From: Mytilus californianus
Lineage: Eukaryota; Mollusca; Bivalvia; Mytilida; Mytilidae
Direction: 5' to 3'
DNA length: 64,000 nucleotides
Assembly (NCBI RefSeq): GCF_021869535.1
Contig: NW_026262593.1
Span: forward strand, 53,927,318 to 53,991,317
The notes below the pieces were generated by a model. It made no database searches. It was not told where the DNA came from and was given only the letters and a program-made list of their open reading frames with translations. A program made the position numbers and the translations under genes. Below, one piece after another: positions 44,736 through 56,759 of the stretch. Position 1 is the first letter of the stretch. Each line of letters opens with the position of its first letter.

Positions 44736-46690
44736 TATAAACCAATCATCATTTTTTGGGATTCAGAAATAGAATGCGAATTGACCATAAATCACTGGAA
44801 AACTATAAGCTTTGACAAAATGATAATAGGTTAGGTAATTTGTCTGTTCTATAAAAATTAACCAAAGACTCACATGACAAAGTCGCAATGGAGTTATATG
44901 AATATATAAAATGAATAAAAAAAAACATGGAAGACAAATCTTAAACAGCTCCATAAGTAGAGGTGCATAACTTAATGAGAAAATGTTATCGTTCTTCAAG
45001 TTTGAATGAAGTCATTGATACACAAACTTTTAAAAAAATTAACTAAAAAAATCAAAATTAAAGAAAAAATCTCAAACAATTCAATAAAAGCAGGTACACA
45101 ACTATAATCATGATAATATGTAAATACAAGAGGGGTTCATAACAAAATTTAAATTAAAAAAAGATGACGGCATTGTTTTGAGATATAATTCTTTTTTGTG
45201 AATATTAAACTATTTTATTATGTTAAAAAATCTATTTTCAATTACTATGATCCTGAACGTAAACCTAGTTCCGAAAAGCAATAATTTTGGCCTTCCTTTT
45301 ATAATCACTGATAGCTTACTGATAGCTTACTGTTAGCTGATTTCAGAAACAAATATTGGTTCTATGAATTTCCTTTTGTAAAAGGGGAGTTGATTGGCTT
45401 CTGCCGGTGTCAATTATAGCTTTCATGACATTGATACAATACATTTGTTTGACATATTTAAAGGATAAGATTTGTTACTCCTAGTTCAAATAATGTCACT
45501 TTGTAGTTTCAAATCATAGGGTACTGAATACTGATTCTTAAAATATATGTTTTCTATATATCTTATTTATAAAAGAAGTGTAAACATGTTTTTTTCCGAT
45601 TACCACAATGTTTCGTCCTGCTATACGGAAAAGAACTTATGTCCTTATCATGTAACAATATGACATTGTTCCAAGGGTAAAAATTTAGACCGTCAATTTG
45701 ACCTTTTTTAATTGTAATGTCAAAGGTCATGGATCTCAAATCATAAGTCCTTAAGTCTATATAATGTATGGTTAAAAAGTCATCCTACCTCACTGCAGAC
45801 TTCTGAAAACTTACGAGAACAGCATTTCACCCAAATATATTGGCGTTTCATTATGTTTAATGAAATAAGAGAGATATTAAACAACTTCCAATTACGTTTT
45901 TTCCGCTTACTTAAGAAAATATATGGTTCCTATTTAATTGTTTTGGAAAAAAGGAAGACAAGTTTATTCTTTCGGTTTATACAATTTCATGTCTGGTTTT
46001 ATCTGATACGTTTCTTCACATGTTTTATAATCAAATTGAGTAATTTTGGGTAATTTAAAAAAGTGCAGAAATTAATACTTCCGGATGACCTTTTTCAAGG
46101 TCAAATTTCTAAAACCTAATAACATGACCTTATGACATAATCATGCACCAATATGATGTAAAAGCAAAGACCGAAAGCTAAAACGTCCTACAAAACTTTG
46201 ACCTTGATCTGAATTTCAAGTCATAGAGGAATGACCTGAAATCAAAAGACGATAGGTCTCTAATATGTTTGGTGTATGAGTTATATCATTATAAAACTTA
46301 AGTCAAACTATCATGTGAAGACACCGTACCCTTTTGACAAACTATTTGCAGTTGCAATATTTAGCAACTAACAATTTAGTGAAGTTCATTTGACGTTATT
46401 GATTTAGATTTGCCAGGTTAAGCAAACACAACCAAAATTAGAAATTTTGATTATAACCTTGACATTAGACCTTGACCTCAAATTACTTTTTTGACAGAAG
46501 TACTCAAAATCAAAATACTGAAGGTTTTCATCATTTTCTTTTCATTAGTTACATCAATATATCTTTTATGCCAAATACAGAAGGGGATATAACTCTCATA
46601 TGGAGTGCCAGAATCGCTTTTGCAAATAAACATCCTGTGGAATAATGAGCAAATTTGAAAAATATAATGTCAATTTCTGTCATGGATTCA
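44736..46690. other. gene-free stretch with clustered TGACCT/AGGTCA motifs
   Basis: Between about 45690 and 46500 the hexamer TGACCT or AGGTCA recurs many times (for example GTCAAAGGTCATG, GACCTTTTTCAAGGTCAAA, TAGACCTTGACCTC). This looks like a decayed repeat. No gene is supported. Confidence 0.5.
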
Positions 46691-46694
46691 ATTG

Positions 46695-46830
46695 GATATA
46701 AAAAAGAAGATGTGGTATGATTGCCAATGAGACAACTCTCCACAAGAGACCAACATGACATAGAAGTTAACAACTATAGGTCATCGTACGGCCTTCAACA
46801 ATGAGCAAAGCCCATACCGCATTGGAGTAT
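46695..46830 (-). repeat. M1 repeat, short copy
   Basis: AAGAAGATGTGGTATGATTG, CCAATGAGACAACTCTCCAC, CGTACGGCCTTCAACAATG and AGCAAAGCCCATACCGC read in order. It is one of the best-preserved M1 copies in the window. Confidence 0.9.
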
Positions 46831-48250
46831 TTATAGCAGGAAATATGGCAAGATAACTCATACAAAAAAGTGTTTCGAAAACCAGTGGAAATCATAAAGC
46901 GTAATAACTGATCGATATCGAATGCCTAATATCTGATCGACACGTATACTGTGCAAAATCATAAGTAGAGGAAGAAATATTAAAAAATGAAGTGATAATC
47001 AGAACAAACCCCATTGGACTCCACACTGAAAAGTGAAAAGACATTAAAAAAATTGTATTCACGAATCAGTCGAAGGTCTTTCCAATTACCCAAATCCATA
47101 TTTAATAATAAAAAAAAAGAAATACAGGCAATTGTTTACGTAGAAAATGGAGGATAACACCTGCTTTTATAACTAGTTGAACCTCTCACTTTAAACAGTC
47201 GCGTAGAATTCAATTATATAAACATCATTGTGTGAGCAAAACAAACAGATGGTGATTCTTCAATTAGTCATTCAAACTTATAACATACACATATGATACT
47301 TACGTTCACCAAATTATGTGAATTGACTACTCACATGTATTTCATGGACGTTCGTATAGGTTTTCCTCGGCAGTTTCATATATCAAGATCACAATTGTGA
47401 CTTTCTGTGACATGATATTTGACAGAATTTTACTCAAAAGACATTGTAGGGTTGAACATTATGATTTTAACATAGTAATGTCATGCCAACAAGAACATAC
47501 CTACTACCAAAACACAAATGTAGTGATGATTCCAGTAACAATAATATGCCAGCTTTAGCTGGCACTCAAGGTAGAAGCATCGAATTGAAATAAAGAACGA
47601 TAACTCTCTCTACATGGTCAATCTAAAAAGTTTCGTCACTCTCGTTAAATCTCGTACGATTTTTTTTTAATTCTGTTCGAAGTTGATCAAGTCAAGTTAT
47701 CTAACTCTTAAAAATATTTTTTTTCTTTTTTTTCCTTATATTTATTAAATAAATATTGTATTCTTGCTTGGCTCCAAATATAAAGTCAATTCTTCCAATA
47801 ATGAAAACGAAATTAGCATTGGAATATCCGTCAGGACATTGTCAGGACATTAGTTTAACCCTTATATTTTTAATGGCTGCCTGATTCTCGTATAATTGCG
47901 ATCTTGAAAAAACGGGACAAAACGGAATAATTTCTATGTTAAATACGACATGAATTTTTATTTGTTTACAAAAACAAGAATTTAGAAATTTTAGTATCTT
48001 GTGTAGCTTATTTAAATGTTATTGTACCACGGAAATAACCGAAGTTTGGACAACAACATCTTACGCCATGACCATGTTTCATCGTCTCCTTCATCTTTCC
48101 ATTATCAGTGACAAATTTCCTAAATAACAACAGGTACTTCATTTAAAAGTTACAATATCATAATTTATGATAACATTTGTAGTGAAAAAGTTCCGTCCAG
48201 CCATAGGAACACAGAAAACCCTCTGCAAGCAATAAATTTCGGGAGAAACG
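46831..48250. other. gene-free stretch with an old duplicated segment
   Basis: About 47200-47560 resembles 52130-52470 block by block (CATATGATACTTACGTTCAC/CAGATATGATACTGACATT; CAACAAGAACATACCTACTA/CAACAAGAACTTGACTACGA), with much divergence, so it is an old dispersed repeat. No gene is seen. Confidence 0.5.
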
Positions 48251-48369
48251 TAGTCCAAATAATTATGCCGTTTTTGTACGGCTTTTTGATAAAAATTTTT
48301 GGACGCCTTCCTTCGGCGTAACAGCAATATTCAAAATAGCCTTTCTAGACAGCATAATTATTTGGACTA
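48251..48369. mobile_element. 119-bp MITE with 18-bp TIRs
   Basis: TAGTCCAAATAATTATGC at 48251 is mirrored at 48352-48369. GGAGAAACG precedes it and GGAGAAAAG follows it, a likely 9-bp target duplication with one change. It has inserted just upstream of the probable Helitron remnant. Confidence 0.8.
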
Positions 48370-48373
48370 GGAG

Positions 48374-50168
48374 AAAAGAGCCGGAGGTAGTAAAATCCGG
48401 TGCTCTGCCTCTGGTTGACCATGACCACTATTATGCATCTGCTACAGAATTTCCCATATCAAGTTACATTGATAATGAAGTTGGTTATACTGTTGAATGT
48501 GATCACGGTTATTCCTGTAGCTCACAGACAAATGCAGGTGAAATTCAAAACTTAACAAAAGTTTTAAACAAAAAAAATATATATTCAAATTCACTATCTG
48601 TAGACTGTACTTCCTTTGACAAACTCTCAACAAATCTTGTCATTAATTATCACACATCACAAATCACAAAACAGCTGTAAAAGGAGACTTGAATCTGAGT
48701 GATACATTTATAGGTACATATATATTGTATGCACCCATATTGTCCAAAATAGGATTTTATGGGAAGATGGAGTAATGATAACCCATGATAATACCATGAC
48801 ATTTGATGGGTATAGAGCATGTTACTTGAAAGTATGTGGGCTACATCCTTTGAAATTCAAGCTGCTGACACATTATTTGGATGCAATATAAATAATTGCC
48901 TCCCACAGTCGCCTGTGTATTTCATGCGTCAGTTTAAACCTGATCAAAACATTTTCCCTCTACTGAATACTTTTATCAGGTGCACATTTCAACCTATTAA
49001 AGCAATAAACACTTATGGCTATAACGTCACAGTTCCCAAATTGCACAGAGTACCCAATTTGCACCTATTCAACAAAAATAACTGCGGAAATCTTACAAGT
49101 TTTCTTTGAGACTTAACAATTCGTATTGTTATGATTTGACATTATACATGTCTTTCAACATCGGTTAATATATTTAAATATACACAAATCGTTCACAATG
49201 AGAATATATCAACAGATGAAGCCGGGGAAAAGTAAATCTACGATAACGTCAGTGTTCACAGTCACCATGCGAAGTTATCTAATTATCATCTTTTAAAAAT
49301 GTAAGCAACTTCATAACTACAAGTAAATTTTCATGACCAAAATAACAAAGTACAAACAAAAAAGCAATAAAATGCTTCGCCAAAATTTAACCCCAAAATT
49401 ATGGAAAAAAACAACCCAAAAATGTTGTTTTTGACCACTGACTCCTAAACTGTTGGTACCATGAAATTGATGTAGAAACCCACAAACAGAAGATGATCAG
49501 CAATACATTTATAGTGCTGAGCAGTGTTATTCCCTCAAATTTTAAATAGCATCCTAGAAAATAGCAAAATCTTTAGATTATCAACTTAACAATCCTATTT
49601 ATGGTTCCTTATGCTTAGATCAAAATGAAAAACCTGATCAAAACATTATTCTAAACAGGCTCACTGTAAATTCAATTCTTCTTTTAACAATCAGAATGAT
49701 CCTTTTGCTGATCACATATATATGAGATGCAGGAAACTGGGAATATAATATGAACATCCAGCTAATTTAGAAAGTAAAAATAATTCAACAAACATAAAGC
49801 GTTGTTTGCAATACTAAATAAAAAAAAAAAACCAGCTACAACTTTTAGATATTGATGAAAAAGATATTCCAAATCCTCCACCTTTTCATATGAAAATCAA
49901 CAAAAAATTAATTTAATAAAGTTATGGATTGTATAACAGTATTCATAGTTTTGACATTAAACAAATGTCTTATTGTTTTAAATTTTGTAAAATTTGCAAA
50001 GAAAGAAAAATGGATTTGAAAATAGCACATGATAATGAATTTAAGCATTGTCATTTAGATAAATCACCAATAAATTTATTTTCAGCAGAAAACAATATGA
50101 ACAATAAGGGTGCCAAACCATTTAGCTTCAAAAGGGCGGAGGGGAGTATGGTTTTTTGTTTGAGTTAG
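48374..50168 (+). pseudogene. probable decayed Helitron protein (OTU-like and DUF6570-like pieces)
   Basis: Three broken plus-strand blocks are seen. 48374-48680 is a ~100-codon open stretch without a start (contains ECDHGYSCSSQTNAGEIQN) that I do not recognise. 48819-49109 contains WATSFEIQAADTLFGCNI, which resembles the conserved C-terminal strand region of OTU cysteine proteases (an Ala/Asp-rich helix, then a cysteine-Asn-Ile strand). 49929-50168 contains YCFKFCKICKERKMDLKIA, then C-H-LDKSPINLFSAENNMN, which fits the zinc-binding block and FSxENNM motif just upstream of the Rep domain in animal Helitrons (DUF6570). Such OTU plus DUF6570 layouts occur in Helitron/Helentron proteins. No Rep or helicase region survives. 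The family call is from motif memory. Confidence 0.5.
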
Positions 50169-50585
50169 ATTTTTTTTCACGCAAAGGGCTTCAACGCTAT
50201 CAATCAAAATTATTTGGTCAAAAATTAACACTAAAAGGTATGGACATAATCTGGATTCAGAATATTTTTGTCCTCTGTTTGATTAGAAATTAGAATATAT
50301 TTTTTTTCATCAATTTGGGAATCAGAATATTTTTGAAGAAAAAAAAAACATACTCCATCCTGCCTTTTGAAATTCAATGATCGTTCCCTTAACATTTTCC
50401 ATCTGAACTTATTACTTTATTTTAGACAAAAACTATATGTAGGACATTCGTCCTGAACATGCATGAAATATTTGCCACTGGACGTTAAGCAAACCAACAA
50501 TCAATCAATATGTAGGACATAGTCTTGGTAAGCTGGCATTCAAGGTAGCGCCTTCCTCATATTAATGATCTGTTAAAGGTAAATA
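50169..50585. other. gene-free stretch with repeat tail
   Basis: About 50455-50512 (GCATGAAATATTTGCCACTG and CAACAATCAATCAAT) is a repeat tail like those of mollusc SINE-type repeats. No gene is seen. Confidence 0.45.
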
Positions 50586-50718
50586 GATATCATATGGCTT
50601 TTTCAATATGACACCTGTATCAACCTGAAACACCAATATAATCACAAGAGCTCGGCTCGAGGGATTTTATTGATTGAGGGTTGATACGGTGTGTGATATT
50701 GAAAAAGCCATATCATAT
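50586..50718. mobile_element. foldback MITE-like element
   Basis: The left arm GATATCATATGGCTTTTTCA...GTATCAACCT is mirrored by AGGGTTGATACGG...TGAAAAAGCCATATCATAT. The arms are about 40 bp with a 50-bp centre. Two ~75-bp direct repeats (GGTTTGATAAAGC start) follow at about 50785-50905. Confidence 0.8.
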
Positions 50719-51184
50719 ACACTTTATTATATACATGTACCTCAAGTACAACTAATCTGAATGAGTAATTTTTCATACATATTAATGGTTTGATAAAGCT
50801 TTTGTAACAGTGACTGATATCGAAAACGAGACGTCATACATATTAGGGGTTTGATAAAGCATTTGCAACCGTGATTGACATTGTCACATCACGGATGGCT
50901 GATACAGCACGAGTATCATTTATTGCATGCACCGGGGTTAAACATGTTTTGTGATATCTCAACCCCCCCTATACCTCTTGCTAATGTAGAATAAACAAAC
51001 ACACAGCAATACGCACAGTAAAAATCAGTTTAAAAGAAGTCCGAGTGTTTGATGTAAAAAGTTTAAATCTGTTATATTACAATTTGTTAATTTTGATCAA
51101 TTTATATATTTATATATCGTACAGTTTTCCAAACTAATTTTCCTCTTTCAATATAAAAACGGTATATTTTCTCATTAACAAGTT
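50719..51184. other. gene-free stretch
   Basis: It includes GGTTAAACATGTTTTGTGAT at 50937, a repeat also seen at 13747. No gene is seen. Confidence 0.4.
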
Positions 51185-51722
51185 GTTTTTGGTGGGGTTC
51201 GTGTTGCTTAGTCTTTAGTTTTCTATGTTGTGTCATCTGTACTATTATTTGTCTGTTTGTCTTTTTATTTTTGGCCATGACGTTGTCAGTTTGTTTTCGA
51301 TCTATGAGTTTGACCGTCCCTCTGGTATCTTTCGTACCTCTTTTGTTTCCACGTCTAGTAAACGGTTATCTCCTACTCAATCTTCCTATTTTTATGTTTT
51401 TTTTCTCACAAATGAGAGTCATAACATCACTTGTCTTCTAACTTCACACAAAAATCTACACTTTAGAAAGATCCAAGTAGTTCTAACAACAGATAAACCG
51501 GAGATGATATGAATAAAATGCTAGAATTTTTCGTCGACATCATATCTGTAGGATTTGATGGATTTATATATGTATAAAAGAGGGACGAAAGATACCAGAG
51601 GGATAGTCAAACTCATAGATTGAAAATAAACTGACAACGCCATGGCTAAAAATAAAAAGACAAACAGACAAATAATAGTACAGAAGACACAACATAGAAA
51701 ACTAAAGACTAAGCAACTCGAA
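51185..51722. repeat. inverted pair of a dispersed mussel-type repeat
   Basis: 51185-51345 (GTGTTGCTTAGTCTTTAGTT, GGCCATGACGTTGTCAGTTT, GACCGTCCCTCTGGTATC) is repeated in reverse at about 51575-51722. The arms are about 150 bp with a ~230-bp spacer. A third, minus-type copy is near 35925-36060. Transcripts through here could form a long hairpin. Confidence 0.85.
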
Positions 51723-52470
51723 TTATAAACGGTTGGTACCAATTTTGTTCTAATAGTGCACAACTACTGGCCGGCGTCGTATGTACTGTATTCCTGTCAC
51801 GTAATGTTGTCATTTAAGCGGTATTTTTAACATTGCCATATAAGTGGGAGGTTTGACTAGCCATAAAACCAGGTTCAATCCACCATTTTCTACATCAGAA
51901 AATGCCTGTATCAAGTCAGGATTATGACAGTTGTTATCCATTCATTTGATGTGTTTAAGCTTTTGATTTTGCCATTTGTTAAGGGACTTTCCGTTTTGAA
52001 TTTTCCTCGTAGTTATGTATTTTTGTTATTTTACTTTTTTCTATTTATATAACGACAAACAAAAATACAAAACAAAGCATAGCACGCCTGGTATATAGCA
52101 GTTTGGAAGATGAATAGATGGGTTGCAACAATGTAATATCTGTAAAAAACGGTTGAACAGGTGTAGAATCATCATTCAATTATTGAAATATATAATATAC
52201 AGATATGATACTGACATTTACAAAATTATCGTAGTGTTAACTCACATGTACGTTTTGATGTTTATTTAGATTTTCCTCAGGAACTGAACACCTCTATATC
52301 ACACTGGTAACTTCGTGTTAAATTGATCTATAATGAACATTTGCAATAACCAAGCAAGGTAAGATGGACAATTCTGGATTAACATGGTAATTGTATGCCA
52401 ACAAGAACTTGACTACGACCAAAACCCACATTAAATGATGTAACCAGTAGCAACAATAAATAAACATTTA
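51723..52470. repeat. dispersed repeats: M4/M3-type block and old duplicated segment
   Basis: 51785-51905 is the reverse of part of M4 (GACTAGCCATAAAACCAGG). 51905-52045 is an M3 copy. 52130-52470 is the diverged relative of 47200-47560. Confidence 0.65.
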
Positions 52471-53046
52471 CTGAGGATTGTTATAGGATGAAAGATAAAA
52501 TTAACAAAGAACAGCTGATAAGAGTGTCTTATTTCCAACTATTTCCATGACCAAATTTCTTTTATTCAAAGTGTATGTTTGCTTTGTATACAGTTCCTTT
52601 CAAGGGAAATAAATACTTTGTGAATAAATCCTAATTGAAAAATTATTTAAAACACATGGCCATAAAAGAGTTTATGTAAAACAGTTAATGATTCTCTTAT
52701 AATTCCAGGTACATGTATTTGCAGAGAGTCACTGAGTGTAGAAAAATGTTACTATATTGCCAAAACAAAGCAGTGCAAAATCTCAACTTATAAATGTAAA
52801 TACGGTCTGTATTATATATGGTAATGATTTTACAATTGATATGTTCATTTCTTTATGAAAAAAAATCGGAAGAAGACATAAAAATGAATTTAACTTGTTG
52901 AAATTTATGCCACAACAGTTTATCCACTAAGATGCATGTGTTGCCCTTTAAATAATTAAAGTAAGAAAAAGTTCTGATATAAATGTGGCTTGTGCATGCT
53001 TAAGTTTCATTCGATATTACATGTACTCAAAGGTCTTAAATTGTAA

Positions 53047-53604
53047 TGCCCCCGCCGTAGCATTAGGTTTAACCCTTGTCTATCTGTACGTACATATGTA
53101 CGTACGTCCCAAAGTTGGTTTCCGTTCTATAACTTTAATTTGCCTCAACCAAATGTTATGAAACTTATACACAATGCTTATTACCACAAATAACAGATCA
53201 AATTCGAATTATGTTTGTGCAACTTTAATTGTTCTAGAGTTATGTCCTTTTCTAATTGGAAAAAAATACTGTTTTTTTTTGTTGGTTTCTGTTCTCTAAC
53301 TTTAGTTTGATTCAACCAATGAAACTAATACACAATGCTTATTACCACAAAACACAGATCAAGTTTGAATTGTAGTAGCGTCACTTTAACCGTTCTAGAG
53401 TTATGTTCCTTTAAAAATGGAAAAATTGCTGAATATTTTGTTTCCTTTCTCGAACTTAAGTTTGCCTTAACCAAATGTTATGAAACTTATACACAATCCT
53501 TATTACAACAAAATTCAGATAAGTACAAATTTGTGAAGTGTCACTTTTACTGTTCTTCAGTTATGTTACTTGATAATTTTATATAATATGCAAGCGGGGG
53601 CATC
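53047..53604. repeat. ~130-170-bp tandem repeat element with GC-rich ends
   Basis: Three diverged tandem units (starting near 53110, 53282 and 53436) share CCAAATGTTATGAAACTTA, TACACAATGCTTATTACCAC and GTTCTAGAGTTATGT. The element starts with ATGCCCCCGCCGTAG and a CGTACGTACATATGTACG palindrome, and ends with AAGCGGGGGCATC. The inverted GCCCCCGC/GCGGGGGC ends suggest a transposable unit. The 83-codon frame inside is not a gene. This repeat type is widespread in molluscs to my knowledge. Confidence 0.75.
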
Positions 53605-53754
53605 ATCTGTGTCCCATGGACACATTCCCCATTTATTTCATTTACATGTGTAAGTCCAAAATACAGCCATTTATAACCATTTACTGAAATACAATAAAAA
53701 CAATGATTTGTTTAAAAAAAAGTATTATATCACTTTAATTGAAAGACATGAAGC

Positions 53755-53939
53755 TTAATACAATTATTCACGTTCGTCGGTACAGGTGAACAACGAATTC
53801 AAAAATTCAACGAACTAAAAATTTTCTATAGGCTTTGTATGCAGAGATTGGCAAAACCACGAAATCAAAAATCCACGAAAATGCAAGTTTTCCTCCCTCC
53901 ACAAAATTGATAACCACGAAAATAAATGAATCTACAGTA
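53755..53939 (-). mobile_element. diverged copy of the 41.5-kb MITE
   Basis: The text CCACGAAAATAAATGAATCT and ACAGTA at the right end, ATGCAGAGATTGGCAAAACC and the CGTGG-type blocks match 41522-41733 in reverse. The left terminus is degraded. Confidence 0.7.
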
Positions 53940-53979
53940 TGTGTAGTAAAGAATTATACTTTAATTGTTATTTTCTCCT

Positions 53980-54570
53980 TATATTTTGTTTTATTTCAGA
54001 CAATTCCAGTTTCTTCTACATGTACTAAGGAAGCAATAATTACCGTTTTCAAATGTACCGAAGACAGCTGCACAAGAGAATTCTCAACATCAACAGCAGT
54101 GATGAGCATGTCCTCATAGTCAATTGTTTGTTAAATGGTGTAAAAATGAAAATATCAGAAAAAGCAAAAAGATTGTATGCAGATAAGATCATTTCAAATC
54201 AGCCTCAAAAGTCCATATCTTTATTATCAACATATAATTCATTGGCACTTAATTCAAATAAAGTTCTTCAAATGGAGATGGGGCATCAAAGTCACTAAAT
54301 CCAAAGCCATATTAAGTCAACAACTATGGCAAAATATTATAAATGACTAAAAAATCTAGCATTGGGAAGGTGACTAGTAACAAGCTAGATCATTCAGTGG
54401 CTGCTGATGAGATGAGAAATTCCTCTTTGTACAACATGTACGAAAAGGAGCATTTTTGTTCAAATTGCTTCATTTTTCTCCCGCCTTTGTCAGAAAGAGA
54501 AAAAGTTAGTTCTGAAGATTATGTAGCAGCAGAGGAAGAAGACAAAAAAGAAAATATAAAGTACTTTTAA
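53980..54570 (+). pseudogene. frameshifted copy of a multicopy C2H2-type zinc-finger gene family
   Basis: The first frame has EAIITVFKCTEDSCTREF, a C2H2-like half finger (C-x4-C then an aromatic). After a frameshift, DEH and a helix KISEKAKRLYADKI follow. A third frame gives RWGIKVTKSKAILSQQLW. A fourth (54343-54570) gives SIGKVTSNKLDHSVAADEMR followed by an acidic tail. This order (zinc finger, a GWALK-like motif, a (F/S)IGxxTGxKxDP-(V)A-(x)MR block) is what I remember from a large uncharacterised family in corals and bivalves. An acceptor-like TTATTTCAG lies at 53991-53999. With at least three frame changes it cannot be expressed as a full protein. Confidence 0.5.
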
Positions 54571-56759
54571 ATAACAGTTAAAATGTTCTTTAGTTTTAAT
54601 TCTTTTGTTTAAAGGAGGAGGTGCGCTAAGGGCCTTTTTTGGCCAACAAAAGTGAAATGTTTCACTAGTCAGGTTATTATTACAAAAACTATATTGTTTA
54701 GCATCTATAAAATGTGATCTTAATTATCTTTGAAATAAAATGATCATTTATAGAGATTTTACAATCCAAATGTAGAAAAAATCCAATTAGTCTTCAAAAT
54801 TTGCAAAGAAAACACAGAAATATTGACATGAAAGGTGTTATCTTTATAAAAAAAAAAAACCAACATCATCATAAATTATCTAGTTAAAAAATGAATACAA
54901 AATTGACGAAAATCAAAACGTTTCCAGGTAAACTTGCAGACAGGCCCTTTTTATGGTATAACCAGTAAGAATTGTCTTGTATTTTAATTTTTCCTTTCCT
55001 GAGCTTTAAAACAGACATAAAAGATTATCAAAATTTTAAAGTTCAAATTTCCATAAAAATATTAAGCCAAATATTGTCCTTGTCGCAACTTTTATTGATA
55101 TTTGAAAACATTTCATTTAGGGGTATTTGTGAGTTCACGAATCACTCAATGTTGCATAAATATTTTTTTGAAAATCATGAAAATTAATGAATCACTATTT
55201 GAAAGATTAGCATATACATTTTAATTTGTTATGATTAATCAAAATCCTAGCTAAATATATTTTAAAGATATTTATTTCATTTTGTTTATAAAATGTTCCA
55301 GTACTGTCATACATAAAATAAGGAAAAAGTTTAATGTTAGACTACAGTTATAGATAAGATTATGATAAAGTTTTATGTTAAACTACTGCATACAGTTATT
55401 TTATGATATACATGTCAAAAGCTCTGGTTCAAATTTTTGTGTCTTTGTAAATATTGACTGCATTATTTATGAATAAAAATTTTATTTTGTCTGTGTCACT
55501 TTATGTTATTCCTCAAAATTACAGGTGGCATTTTTGATCAATTCACCTTTATTGCCATGTGTGCAGTCTCTTATATTCGTAAGATGACTTTTGTTTATCT
55601 CTTTAATCTATATTGATGAAATACTCATCAAATCATTTTTGTTTTTTTTTATCAAGACGAAATGGTTGATTCAACTAAAATCTGTGAAATAGCTTGTCAT
55701 CTTTAGCATATCAAGGCTATAGAAAACATCATGACAACATTGAAACCAGTGCAAATGTTTACATGAGATATTTTTTAGTATTTATTTACACTTCAAATTT
55801 ATTGCTACAAGCAAATCGAGTTGATTTTCATTTGCTTCCAAAACAATTGACATGCTAGACCTTATTGCAGATTTTTAGATATAATTTATATGTTTCCATG
55901 GTAACCATTTTCAACATGTGCAATACCAGATTTAAGTAGAACATAAATTTTAGTCTGTATAATGCCGTTTTAATTCCTAACTTGTTTTAATCTTCTTTTT
56001 TTTCTAAATTTGCAGATTTTACAATTTTTTACATTTTTTGGCTACAAATTGCAATTTTGAAAGCGCAGTTTCCATAGCAACAGACCTTTTATTTGTTATT
56101 AAGTTGTATTTCTCCTGTAAATAATAAATAAAAGGTTATGTAAGATTAAATAAGTTATTGGTTAACTTTTAATTACATTTTGTAATGAAGAAACTGATAA
56201 AAATTTGAAATTTTAACTTTTTTGGTTTCATGGTTACCACCCTTGGAAACAAGGTCCCCAAGAATCTTATTCCATATATCGAAACTATGATATGCTGCCT
56301 TATAGGAAAGTATTATGTCTTATTCCAACATGGATGCGTAAGTTTGCTATACATCCTCAAAAACTGTCAAAATTGGGTATTACATATACCTGTTGAACTC
56401 TTCCATGTATCCAAGGATCAAGTTATAGGTAACATGATATATTTTATATTTTTAAATTTAGTCATTGTATCAATTTGTAATAATATTCATATACATAATA
56501 GGTATTTTAACCAATATATTGCTATTTAAGTGGATATTAATGCCCAAAGTAGACCTATTTCATAGTTGAAAAGGAGCAATTGTAAAGGTAAAATTAGAAT
56601 ATCCTGTTATCATGGCAACCATGGTCCATAGCAAGAATATCAATATTATTTTTACATTTATACATAAAAGTGTGATCACTGACAAAGTTTAAAGCTTTTC
56701 TGAGATTATGCGTGTCACACCCTATATCTGACATGGTTGATATTTAAAGAGAATCCATG
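54571..56759. other. gene-free stretch
   Basis: AT-rich, with recurrent CATGGTTACC/GGTAACCATG-type text near 55905, 56230 and 56620. The 99-codon frame at 56230-56529 has no recognisable domain. No gene is supported. Confidence 0.4.

Noticed and set aside
56230..56529. 99-codon frame as a membrane protein gene
   Set aside because: The hydrophobic stretches are what AT-rich DNA gives by chance. There is no conserved motif and no neighbouring exon.
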